Shown here: one piece after another, positions 1-7,264 of the stretch
How the letters are laid out: each line of letters begins with the position of its first letter
Position numbering within the stretch: position 1 is the first letter of the stretch
NCBI GenBank assembly: GCA_964610205.1
Contig: CAZSVI010000067.1
Span: 1 to 20,197 of the forward strand
Length of the DNA stretch: 20,197 nt
Direction: 5' to 3'
Origin: CAZSVI01 sp964610205
Lineage (GTDB): Bacteria; Bacillota; Clostridia; DSM-8532
Notes under the pieces: generated by a model
The model's database searches: none
The model's input: the letters and a program-made list of their open reading frames with translations, nothing else
Told to the model about the DNA's origin: nothing
Made by a program: the position numbers and the translations under genes

Positions 1-316
1 CTGTAAGACAGACAAAATCCAGCGGCAACTCATCCGCATCACCCATATTTTCACGGTTTATCGATACAAGGTACTGCACGTTTTGCGTTGTGATTGTGTC
101 ACCTCCCTGTGCAATTACCAGTAATTTTCGTATTATCTCAAGCGCCTGATCCACTTTTGAATCAAATCCGGATATTTTGACTTCATTTTCACGGTTTGTA
201 ATTTTTACATCCAATGCATCCTCCAGTATTCGTATGTTCTGATCTCTATAACCAAACAAATTCATAACTGTTTCCAAATCCGGTATATCAATATTTTTTT
301 CAACGACAGTTTCCAA
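1..316 (-). CDS. phoH: PhoH-family ATPase, N-terminal part (runs off the window)
   Basis: The visible 105 residues match the N-terminal, KH-like part of the PhoH/YbeZ family, including a segment reading ETVMNLFGYRDQNIRILED and then VKISG. The P-loop ATPase domain would lie beyond position 1 and is not visible, so the call rests on this N-terminal part and on gene order. The start is TTG at 316-314. It is chosen because GGAGG at 328-324 lies 7 nt upstream and the yqfD stop codon ends at 317, directly before it. In clostridia and bacilli the order yqfC-yqfD-phoH, followed by ybeY, is conserved, which supports the name. The protein is a cytoplasmic ATP-binding protein linked to RNA metabolism, but its exact role is poorly defined. 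It is very likely co-transcribed with yqfD. Confidence 0.85.
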   Translation of the reverse strand, partial: METVVEKNIDIPDLETVMNLFGYRDQNIRILEDALDVKITNRENEVKISGFDSKVDQALEIIRKLLVIAQGGDTITTQNVQYLVSINRENMGDADELPLDFVCLT

Positions 317-1510
317 TCAATCTCCTCCAATTTTGTGCTCCATCGCAATGTTTTCAATGCATTCCACTGTTATAGTTATATATTCACTGTCCTTTTCCGA
401 AATGAGCTGCATTTGCTCGTCAACAATTTCAGCTTCTTTTGGTATGCTTTTTTTCAGTTCCAGAACAACAGTTTCCTGGGCCAGTTCCCTTGCTTCTTCC
501 CGTGTAAGTATTTCTTCCTTCTCCTCCAATTCAAAACAGCGTTGAATTGTCAGTCCAAATGGCAGCCTGAACCGGTTTCCTATAACAAGGGCCCTGTCAT
601 ATATGCCGGTTTCATACAGTAAAAACGGGTTTGTCCCGGCAGGTAACGGAAGGGTAAAATCCAGAAAGCATATGTTGTATTTGTTCCATTCCTGGCCTGT
701 TCTCCTTCGAATGATCCTTTTTGCGGGGACTTCCCTTTTCAATTCATACCATGTCCGGGCAGTCACTTCACCCATAGCATGTACCTGCATGGTACCAAAT
801 TCGGGATGAATGCTTTCCATATTGCCTGAAATTAAAAGCTGACCCTCTATAACAGTATCCCCTTCCTTAACCATTGTCAAACCGTCTTTAGCTTGAATGG
901 ACAGAATTATACCGTCCCTGCGGGCTACAATATCACAGGGGGTGTCCTCGGGAATCAGAGCGGGCGGCTCAATCCTTTCCTTCACCGATATAAAAAGCGA
1001 CGTACCCTTTATTTCAACTCCAACCCATGAAAGTTCATTATTTTTAAGCATAAGCGTATCAGCTACCCGTTTTGGATCCACAAAGCGTTTTGCGGCTCCT
1101 CTGTATATGCCCATATCATTTATCTGATTTATAATAGTTTGTGTTTCCACATCACTGTTTCCGGCAATTTCTATCTTCCATATTATAGATGTCATGAGAT
1201 ATATAAGAATAACAAAGAAAATCAGTCCAAACACAAACCCTCTTCTTTTTTTATATTTGCCAAGCAAATACGGTAATCCCTTTTTAGCGGTTATCCTGAC
1301 ATGGCAACGCGATTTTCTTGCGGCCGTGCGCGCTTTTTTAAACCCGGCGATACTGATTTTCATGCGGATCGTATTGGGATCCAACCTCTCCATATCCCAG
1401 AGCAATATATCTCTGCGGGTGCAAATATTGACAAACCTTTCAACAAATATCCCGCTTACAATAATAATAACATACCCTTTTAAATAATGCCATAAGCGAA
1501 TAAGGAACAT
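317..1510 (-). CDS. yqfD: Sporulation protein YqfD (397 aa)
   Basis: This encodes a membrane-associated YqfD-family sporulation protein. The N-terminus IRLWHYLKGYVIIIVSG is typical of the family, and one membrane segment follows at about residues 91-109 (GFVFGLIFFVILIYLMTS). The large C-terminal part carries basic and beta-rich stretches (SWVGVEIKGTSLFISVKER). An ATG at 1528 is also open, but GGAGG at 1520-1516 lies only 5 nt before the ATG at 1510-1508. The start is therefore placed at 1510, giving the usual family beginning. In Bacillus the yqfCD genes belong to the mother-cell sporulation regulon, and their biochemical role is unknown. The gene sits 27 nt after yqfC and directly abuts phoH, so the three are probably one operon. 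Confidence 0.93.
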   Translation of the reverse strand: MFLIRLWHYLKGYVIIIVSGIFVERFVNICTRRDILLWDMERLDPNTIRMKISIAGFKKARTAARKSRCHVRITAKKGLPYLLGKYKKRRGFVFGLIFFVILIYLMTSIIWKIEIAGNSDVETQTIINQINDMGIYRGAAKRFVDPKRVADTLMLKNNELSWVGVEIKGTSLFISVKERIEPPALIPEDTPCDIVARRDGIILSIQAKDGLTMVKEGDTVIEGQLLISGNMESIHPEFGTMQVHAMGEVTARTWYELKREVPAKRIIRRRTGQEWNKYNICFLDFTLPLPAGTNPFLLYETGIYDRALVIGNRFRLPFGLTIQRCFELEEKEEILTREEARELAQETVVLELKKSIPKEAEIVDEQMQLISEKDSEYITITVECIENIAMEHKIGGD

Positions 1511-1537
1511 TATTTCCTCCAAATTCATGGATTTTGC

Positions 1538-1849
1538 TTATACTATGTAATCAATATTTTCAATATCACCGAAGATTATAATGTCTTCACTGGTAATTTC
1601 CCGTATCTTCATATCTTTACCGGTAATTGTAATGATTCCATGGTTGGAATTTATTCTTACAATTTCATTGGTAAACTCAATAATTCCACGGTAATTCTCT
1701 ACAAAAACTTCCTTCCTGCCCACCGTTGTTATCCGAGGTCGGTCGGAAACGACCTCTTCCGGCAGTTCCAGCATCTTTGCAACCTTTTCTTTCAATGTAT
1801 AGGATCCTTTTTCCTTCTTTTCTGTGATTGTATTCTTTTTCCTTTTCAT
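1538..1849 (-). CDS. yqfC: Sporulation protein YqfC (103 aa)
   Basis: This is a small YqfC-family protein with a lysine-rich N-terminus (about residues 1-25) followed by a beta-rich domain (RPRITTVGRKEVFVENYRG, then GIITITGKDMKIREI). The length is normal for the family. The start ATG at 1849 overlaps the pdaA stop by one base (TGATG) and is preceded by an AGAGGTGAG ribosome site. yqfC nearly always precedes yqfD in endospore formers. The two are thought to work together in the mother cell, but no activity is established. A frame on the same strand at 1677-1868 is a shadow. Confidence 0.93.
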   Translation of the reverse strand: MKRKKNTITEKKEKGSYTLKEKVAKMLELPEEVVSDRPRITTVGRKEVFVENYRGIIEFTNEIVRINSNHGIITITGKDMKIREITSEDIIIFGDIENIDYIV

Positions 1850-2775
1850 CAGTTCTCACCTCTTGCAATAGCCTCGAGCTTCAATACGTTTCCAAACTCA
1901 TACCCTTTTTTCCTCGCATCAGCAATAATACGTTCCAGAGCCCCGGCATTGTCACTGGAAACCGCGTGCAATAAAAGAATCGCGCCATTGTGCAGGTTTG
2001 GCATCACTTTGTTATAGGCATTTTCCCAGCCCTTCTGATTATTTCTGTCCCAGTCGGCGTATGCAAAGCTCCAGAATACGTTTATATACCCCAAATTCGA
2101 CGTGACTTCCAGTGAGTGCTCACTATACTCCCCTTTTGGAGGTCTTAAAAACACCATATGCTTTTTAAATTTCTCATAAAACAAACTGTCCAGTTCTGTT
2201 ACTTCCCTTTCAATTTTTTCATCTGTCAGTGTTGGAAGGCTGTAGTGTCCTACTGTGTGATTTCCTACTATGTGTCCCTCTTCCACCATTCTGCGGACCA
2301 GATTTTCATGCTGGTTCAGGTATGGCCCGGTAATAAAAAAAATTGCGTTTGCTTTCTGCCTGGAAAGCACATCCAATATGTCGGCTGTGTACCCATTCTC
2401 ATAACCTTCGTCAAATGTCAGATAAATTATCGGAGCTTCGGTATCGGCTATGTAAATTGCCTTGTATTTTTTTAAAATCTCCGGCGTACCGGGATCGGCC
2501 CGGGGAGTTTTATTATCCTTCCCGCGTACTATGCCCCAACTCCTCAACCGATTTGGATTCCCTTCCCCCGATGCTTCATAGGTATATCCCACAGGAGAAT
2601 AATTTTCTTCGTATCCGCCTGTAATCTCTTTACTAAAATCCATATCATTAAAACTTAACTGAAATAATGTGCGATATTTCGATTTTTCCGGATGTGCTGT
2701 CTTTGTGGCAACAATTACCGAACAAAGTACCGCAATCAGGATACCGGAAACGATAATGGTCCGTTTTCTGTCCAT
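1849..2775 (-). CDS. pdaA: PdaA-type polysaccharide deacetylase (spore cortex muramic-lactam), 308 aa
   Basis: This is a carbohydrate-esterase family 4 (NodB) deacetylase of the PdaA type. PdaA removes the acetyl group from N-acetylmuramic acid so that muramic delta-lactam can form in the spore cortex. A signal anchor is visible at about residues 7-23. Motif 1 is TFDEGYENGYT at 120-130, the PdaA form in which the second Asp of classic TFDDG is replaced. Motif 2 is HTVGH at 173-177, motif 3 RPPKGEY at 211-217 and motif 5 LLLHAVSSDNA at 268-278. An ATG at 2811 is in frame but has no ribosome site. GGAGA at 2788-2784 lies 8 nt before the ATG at 2775, which is chosen. The gene leads into yqfC with a one-base overlap, which fits co-expression with sporulation genes. 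The exact substrate is inferred from the family. Confidence 0.9.
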   Translation of the reverse strand: MDRKRTIIVSGILIAVLCSVIVATKTAHPEKSKYRTLFQLSFNDMDFSKEITGGYEENYSPVGYTYEASGEGNPNRLRSWGIVRGKDNKTPRADPGTPEILKKYKAIYIADTEAPIIYLTFDEGYENGYTADILDVLSRQKANAIFFITGPYLNQHENLVRRMVEEGHIVGNHTVGHYSLPTLTDEKIEREVTELDSLFYEKFKKHMVFLRPPKGEYSEHSLEVTSNLGYINVFWSFAYADWDRNNQKGWENAYNKVMPNLHNGAILLLHAVSSDNAGALERIIADARKKGYEFGNVLKLEAIARGEN

Positions 2776-3088
2776 ACTGCATTTCTCCGATAAAAAATGA
2801 GCTTTCTTCATATGTAAAAGGAATTACATACAAAGTAAGAAAGGACAGCCATTCCACATTGCTTATCCAACATGGCATGACATATCCCAATCTCGTGCTC
2901 ATCAAATTCCTATTACTATATATATCATTCTTTACTGAAAAAATTCCAAGCCATAAAAATTGAACTTCTTAATGATAATTGAATTCAGGTTATAAACACA
3001 GGATCTTGAAATAAAATGACAAAGGATAAATAAACTTTTTACTCTGTTTCTATATATTAGTCTTTTCCCTTATAATATTAAAGTTTGT
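2776..3088. other. Gene-free spacer between fabI and pdaA (313 bp)
   Basis: This is an AT-rich stretch after the fabI stop that should carry the pdaA promoter. I found no convincing sigma-G or sigma-A promoter pair and no clear terminator with a T-run. Open frames here (for example 2905-2648 on the minus strand) lack ribosome sites and family character. Confidence 0.5.
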
Positions 3089-3859
3089 TTATATACCCAT
3101 AACACTAAAACCACAGTCAACATGAGTAATTTCACCAGTAACTCCACTAGATAGATTGCTGAGAAAATAAACTGCAGTCCTTCCTAAGTCTTCCAAACCA
3201 ATGCTTCTTTTTAACGGTGCTTTTTCCTCTACTATACTGAGTATATTCCCAAAGTCTTTAACTGCTTTTGCAGAAACCGTTTTGATAGGACCGGCCGATA
3301 TTGCATTTATCCTTATCCCATAATGTCCAAGATCGTATGCAAGATACCTGACACTTGCTTCAAGTGCTGCCTTAACCACACCCATAACATTATATCCAGG
3401 GAAAACCTTTTCTGCTCCCAAATAAGTCAGTGTAATAATACTCCCATTCTCAGTCATAATTTCCTTGACTTTGCTGCTGACAGCTATAAGCGAGTATACG
3501 CTTACGTCCATTGCGTGGGCAAAGCCATCCTTTGATGTATTAATAAAACTATTATGCATATCTTCTCTTTTTGCATGTGCAATAGCATGAACGATCCCAT
3601 GCAATACACCATATTTCTCTTTTATTACTTTTAGTAATTTTTCAATATCCATATCTACCGATACATCACACTTGATAATTAATGAATTGCCAAGTAATGG
3701 TATAAGCTCTTCAACGCCCTCTTTCTCCCTTTCTCCCTGATATGTGATTATAAGATTTGCGCCCTCATCGTATGCAGCTTTTGCTATCCCCCATGCAATA
3801 CTCCATTTATTTCTCAGTCCCATTATAAGGATATTTTTACCTTCCATCAGTTTTCCCAT
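3089..3859 (-). CDS. fabI: Enoyl-[acyl-carrier-protein] reductase FabI (256 aa)
   Basis: FabI carries out the NADH-dependent reduction of trans-2-enoyl-ACP, the last step of the fatty-acid elongation cycle. It is a short-chain dehydrogenase-fold protein of normal length. The N-terminal cofactor region contains NKWSIAWGI at about residues 17-25. The catalytic signature is TYLGAEK..GYNVMGVVKA, with Tyr146, Tyr156 and Lys163 falling at the same numbers as in the E. coli enzyme. SAGPIKT (188-194) and the C-terminal GFSVMG follow. ATG at 3877 is possible. ATG at 3859 is preferred because AGGAAG precedes it by 7 nt and it gives the family-typical MGKLxEGKNILIMG start. The gene overlaps the upstream ArsR-type regulator by 23 nt (41 nt with the longer start), so the two are surely co-transcribed. 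The region looks AT-richer than its neighbours, and fabI is not in a fab cluster here, which suggests acquisition. Confidence 0.95.
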   Translation of the reverse strand: MGKLMEGKNILIMGLRNKWSIAWGIAKAAYDEGANLIITYQGEREKEGVEELIPLLGNSLIIKCDVSVDMDIEKLLKVIKEKYGVLHGIVHAIAHAKREDMHNSFINTSKDGFAHAMDVSVYSLIAVSSKVKEIMTENGSIITLTYLGAEKVFPGYNVMGVVKAALEASVRYLAYDLGHYGIRINAISAGPIKTVSAKAVKDFGNILSIVEEKAPLKRSIGLEDLGRTAVYFLSNLSSGVTGEITHVDCGFSVMGI

Positions 3860-4112
3860 TTTGATACTTCCTTTCATTAAGAAAATCCTCAGTAAAGAAA
3901 AATTGCTCTAGTTCTTTGATGAATTCATAGTTTAGATTAAAAAACAAATATTTGCCTTCTCTTCGAAACTTAACAAGCCCACTTTTTGCAAGTACTTTTG
4001 CATGGTGTGAAAAAGTAGATTTGCTAAGCTCAAATCTCCCAATTAACTCAGAACAAGGTTTTTCTTCATTTATAAGTTCTTTAACAATATTGAGACGGGT
4101 TTTATCAGACAA
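3837..4112 (-). CDS. ArsR-family winged-helix regulator, possibly N-terminally shortened (91 aa)
   Basis: This is a winged helix-turn-helix protein of the ArsR/SmtB family. Key segments are LSDKTRLNIVKEL, then SELIGRFELSKSTFSHHAKVL (recognition-helix region) and GLVKFRREGKYLFFNLN (wing). The metal-binding ELCVCDL motif is absent; the position reads KPCSELI, so classical metal sensing through it is unlikely. The only plausible start is TTG at 4112-4110. It lacks a clear ribosome site, and the coding sense continues upstream (HYSASALSDK) to an in-frame TAA about 30 nt earlier without any ATG. The protein therefore lacks most of the usual first helix: either the gene is truncated or the start is unusual. 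Its 3' end overlaps fabI, which suggests that it controls fabI. That role is an inference. Confidence 0.75.
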   Translation of the reverse strand: MSDKTRLNIVKELINEEKPCSELIGRFELSKSTFSHHAKVLAKSGLVKFRREGKYLFFNLNYEFIKELEQFFFTEDFLNERKYQNGKTDGR

Positions 4113-4169
4113 AGCACTTGCGGAGTAATGTTGCTTTCGTTAATGGAATTTATACAGGTTGATCGCAGA

Positions 4170-4207
4170 ATTTATAGATGATTGTAGAAAAAGTTGATTC
4201 TATAAAT
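4170..4207. promoter_or_regulatory. Candidate operator: ATTTATAGA inverted repeat upstream of the ArsR-type gene
   Basis: ATTTATAGA at 4170-4178 is perfectly inverted as TCTATAAAT at 4199-4207, with a 20-nt gap. It lies about 60-95 nt upstream of the TTG start of the regulator, where autoregulation by an ArsR-type dimer would be expected. The gap is longer than in classical ArsR operators, so it may instead be two half-sites or a coincidence in AT-rich DNA. Confidence 0.3.
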
Positions 4208-4326
4208 CATAATTACTCAACTACTCACATTGAATACTTTACTTTAAGCACTTATATTAAGTTAATTACCGATAGGATAACAGTATTTCTGATTATATTT
4301 CTAAAACACATATACTATGACAGAGA

Positions 4327-4353
4327 AATATAATTTATGGAGATCTATGTCAA
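4327..4353 (-). promoter_or_regulatory. Possible promoter for arsR-fabI
   Basis: On the minus strand a perfect TTGACA (4353-4348) is followed after 15 nt by TATATT (4332-4327). The -35 is consensus but the spacer is two bases short of optimum. The site lies about 215 nt upstream of the ArsR-type start, so a long leader would result. No better pair was seen nearer the gene. Confidence 0.35.
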
Positions 4354-4385
4354 TAAAGCAAACTCGGCTTAACCGCCCTTACGAA

Positions 4386-5081
4386 TCAATCAACCGGGGT
4401 AAGCATATCATATCTCAGAACTGTTCCGTCATCACGGACAGCCGGAATAATAACATTCTCCTCCTGTTTAACGTCCACCTTCAAATTATAGTATTTCAGC
4501 ATTTCAACAACTCCACCCATAATTTTTAATGAACTTTCCAATTTCGTCGGCTCTGCGATAGCTTTAATTATATACGGCGGCAACAGCTTTCTGCCGTTTA
4601 CCATCATATAGCTTCCGGCACGGCGGACTTCGCTTGTAGCTATAATCCGTTCGTCATTTACCGCCAGGGCCTGAACATCGGCCGCCCTCAGTTCATTCAA
4701 TACAGCCAGGATACTGCTGTCATCCACCTGGGCATTTCCGACGCTTTCTATTGTAACAATAACGCCCTTGCCCTTAACGGTTTTTTTACCTGCAATTATC
4801 TGAAGCTCAAGGATATCATCCCTCAACTCCTGTATAAATTCATTGTCGTCTTTTCCCCTTGTACGATAAGTATCAAGATCTTTCTGCAGTTCATCGATTC
4901 TTTGCTTTAACTGCTCATTGTTTTTTTGCACCCTCAGGAGATCTGCGATTAAATCACTGGATCTTTGCTGTTCATATACCGCCAGCGTATTATTCAGCTT
5001 AACACTTCTGTACTGCATGGCTATAACAATCCCCAGCAACAGACAAACAACCGTTAAAGATGCCACTTTAAAAAATTTCAT
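4386..5081 (-). CDS. DUF881 family membrane-anchored coiled-coil protein (231 aa)
   Basis: This DUF881 protein has an N-terminal membrane segment at about residues 6-22 (VASLTVVCLLLGIVIAM). A charged coiled-coil region follows at about 30-90 (LLRVQKNNEQLKQRIDELQ). The conserved DUF881 core comes next, with GKGVIVTI, ILAVLNELRAADVQALAVN and PYIIKAI. Family members are common in Firmicutes and Actinobacteria near cell-division genes, but no activity is known. The start ATG overlaps the stop of the upstream paralogue in an ATGA arrangement. GGAGG lies 10 nt upstream inside that gene, so translation is probably coupled. The two DUF881 proteins may form a hetero-oligomer at the membrane; this is inferred from pairing only. 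Confidence 0.88.
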   Translation of the reverse strand: MKFFKVASLTVVCLLLGIVIAMQYRSVKLNNTLAVYEQQRSSDLIADLLRVQKNNEQLKQRIDELQKDLDTYRTRGKDDNEFIQELRDDILELQIIAGKKTVKGKGVIVTIESVGNAQVDDSSILAVLNELRAADVQALAVNDERIIATSEVRRAGSYMMVNGRKLLPPYIIKAIAEPTKLESSLKIMGGVVEMLKYYNLKVDVKQEENVIIPAVRDDGTVLRYDMLTPVD

Positions 5082-5806
5082 TTATCAACAACCTCCATAC
5101 CGGATATCATATTTTCGATTTTCTGATAAGCTTCATACCTTGGAATCCTGATCTCCGCTTCTTTCTTTATGTCCACCTGTATGTTATACGCACGCATTAT
5201 AACAACAGCTTCACTCGCTTCAAGTGCTTCCGCCATACTGTCCGGGTCCCCTATTGCCTTAATAATATATGGAACTGGATAACGATTCTGGTTTATCAGG
5301 ATAGTAGGCCCGGCACAAAGCTGTTTGCTGGTGGCAAGTATTCTTTCGTTATTAATAGACAAGGCCTGGGCTCCCGCCGCCCTTAAGTTATTCAGGATGG
5401 CTGTTATATCCGCGTCATGAATAATCAGTTCGCTTGGATCCGCCATTTCATTCCTGGCAGGAGCATCATTCAAGGTAACTACAATTCCAACTCCTTTTAC
5501 ATCAAGAAATCCGCTAATAAGCTGCATTTCTTTCTTATGCCTTATCAATTCGTTTATCATGGGATTTCCGTCATTATTCAGCCGCATAAAAATTTCATCT
5601 TTTTCCTCTTCAAGCTTCCGGAGTTGTTCCTGCAACTGTACCCCCTCTTTCATAATCTGATCCAATTCAAGAACCAAAGCCTGTACAGACGTTTGTCCGA
5701 TTGTGCTTTGCTGCTGGAAAATTAAAATCGTTCTGAACTGCATGGTAATAATCATGCCCAAAAGAAGAAATACAACGAACATAATCTCTTTTGATCTATG
5801 TTTCAC
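5078..5806 (-). CDS. DUF881 family membrane-anchored protein, first of a pair (242 aa)
   Basis: This protein shares the architecture of its downstream neighbour: a membrane helix at about residues 7-23 (MFVVFLLLGMIITM), a coiled coil (about 40-75), and the DUF881 core (VKGVGIVVTL, ITAILNNLRAAGAQALSIN, PYIIKAIGDP). The start is GTG near 5806, chosen because AAAGGAGGAGG precedes it with good spacing. The open frame continues upstream to 5929, but that part only reads through a copy of the dispersed palindromic element and has no protein character. The 4-nt ATGA overlap with the next gene indicates one operon. Function is unknown. Confidence 0.87.
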   Translation of the reverse strand: MKHRSKEIMFVVFLLLGMIITMQFRTILIFQQQSTIGQTSVQALVLELDQIMKEGVQLQEQLRKLEEEKDEIFMRLNNDGNPMINELIRHKKEMQLISGFLDVKGVGIVVTLNDAPARNEMADPSELIIHDADITAILNNLRAAGAQALSINNERILATSKQLCAGPTILINQNRYPVPYIIKAIGDPDSMAEALEASEAVVIMRAYNIQVDIKKEAEIRIPRYEAYQKIENMISGMEVVDK

Positions 5807-5890
5807 GGCTTCCTCCTCCTTTCGGGCCAAACATATGTTAAGCATTGGTTTACATAAACAGCTCACAGGGGACTTGCCTGGCAAACTCTG

Positions 5891-5950
5891 TTTAAAACAA
5901 CGGAAGCAATTGCATTGCAATTGCAACACATCTATACCGTGTTGATATAC
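5891..5950 (+). repeat. Palindromic element, copy A (short, upstream of DUF881 pair)
   Basis: It contains AACAACGGAAGCAATTGC, a duplicated GCAATTGC module, then GCAACACA and CCGTGTT. It matches the left part of the longer copies at 12071-12037 (minus), 13357-13400 and 17277-17312. It lacks the GC-rich right half. It lies about 85-145 nt upstream of the first DUF881 start, so it would fall in that operon's leader or promoter region. Confidence 0.75.
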
Positions 5951-6019
5951 TTCTTATTTTAAAGACTTTTTTAAAAAGATACAATACCCTTCCCTGACGG
6001 GTCCGAAATATTAGAAATG

Positions 6020-7087
6020 TTATATAAGCTGCTCTATCTTGACTTTTTTTTCGATTGACATGTCTATGTACTTCTCTCCTGCTTTTAAGACAGGCTTGCC
6101 GTACTGCTGTGAATTAATATAAATAACCTCCGCAATCCTTCCGTCACTAATTTTTACCTTGTTGCCCACATAATAATGGGAAATATTTGAGAGAAATGTG
6201 TTGAGCACAATTGGATCGAGATAACCAAAACACCCATTCTGCATGAGATCAAAAACATGAAACGGTGAGTCCATATTCTTGTAAGAGCGATTAGCTGTCA
6301 TTGCGTCAAATATATCCGTCACCGCAAGTATTTTTGCAAATACCGGAATTTGTTCCCCGTGAAGGCCCAAAGGATATCCTGAGCCATCCTCCCTTTCGTG
6401 ATGATACAGAATTGCTTCGAGAACCCTCCTGTCAATACCGTCCATGTACTGAACCAGATAATAACCGTATTCGGAGTGCTTTTTCATTTCCGTATACTCC
6501 TCATCGGTAAGTTTTTCCGGTTTATTTATGACTGAAACCGGTATCCGGCTTTTGCCGACATCATGCAAGAGCCCCGCCTGAACAAGTAAGTGAATATCCT
6601 CGGGATAGAACTTCAGCCATTTCCCTAAAAGCATTGAAAGCATTGAAACATTTATGCAATGATAATAGGTATACTCATCAACGCTTCGAATTTGTGAAAT
6701 ACATTTAATAATCTCGCTGTTTTGTTCTTTCTTTGAATAAACTGAGTCGGCAATCTTAATTGTTTTTTCAATGCTGACGGTTTTCCCCACTGATAAGTCA
6801 TGCAAAATAGATTTAAACTCTTCAGTATCTTTTTCATAAGATTCAGAAAACTGTACTTCCTTTGATTTAATTTGTATGTTGGGTTGCTGGGATTTTATAT
6901 TCTGAGGCAGACTTGACTCAAATACGCGAATAATATCAATACCAAAATCTTTTAATCTGGCAATTAATAAATCATCCAATACTGTATTTTCCCAAACAAT
7001 AACAGCGCCATAGCTGTTGTATATGGTTTCCGCTGTTACCATTTGAGGTAAGCAGGCATCAATGGTTACTTTGATTTTCCTGTCCAA
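6020..7087 (-). CDS. HD-GYP domain protein, probable cyclic-di-GMP phosphodiesterase (355 aa)
   Basis: The N-terminal part (about residues 1-125) has no recognised catalytic domain. It starts with a beta-rich segment (KIKVTIDACLPQMVTAETIY) often found in front of HD-GYP domains. The HD-GYP domain covers about 130-310: YYHCINVSML (His143), GLLHDVGKSRIP (His175-Asp176) and HHEREDGSGYP at 229-239, which holds the GYP signature. The metal ligands are therefore present, and hydrolysis of cyclic-di-GMP or a related dinucleotide is expected. No membrane segment is seen, so it is cytoplasmic. ATG at 7114 lacks a ribosome site. GGAGG lies 8 nt before TTG at 7087, which is chosen and gives the usual MxRKIKV-type beginning. 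It is transcribed on its own, 177 nt after ligA. Confidence 0.88.
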   Translation of the reverse strand: MDRKIKVTIDACLPQMVTAETIYNSYGAVIVWENTVLDDLLIARLKDFGIDIIRVFESSLPQNIKSQQPNIQIKSKEVQFSESYEKDTEEFKSILHDLSVGKTVSIEKTIKIADSVYSKKEQNSEIIKCISQIRSVDEYTYYHCINVSMLSMLLGKWLKFYPEDIHLLVQAGLLHDVGKSRIPVSVINKPEKLTDEEYTEMKKHSEYGYYLVQYMDGIDRRVLEAILYHHEREDGSGYPLGLHGEQIPVFAKILAVTDIFDAMTANRSYKNMDSPFHVFDLMQNGCFGYLDPIVLNTFLSNISHYYVGNKVKISDGRIAEVIYINSQQYGKPVLKAGEKYIDMSIEKKVKIEQLI

Positions 7088-7264
7088 CCTCCGGCCCTCC
7101 GCATAAACAATCATATCACAGAGATATAATAATAATTACTTTTTCCATTACAAATAGATACATTACAACAATATAATCTATGATAAAACATATTGTACCA
7201 TAATACTACAAAGAGGTAAACTATATGTTGTTATATTTATCGGCTGCACAAATAAAATAGTTTA

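Noticed and set aside
2648..2905. 85-codon minus-strand frame overlapping the pdaA start
   Set aside because: It has no family character or ribosome site and overlaps the well-supported pdaA in another frame.
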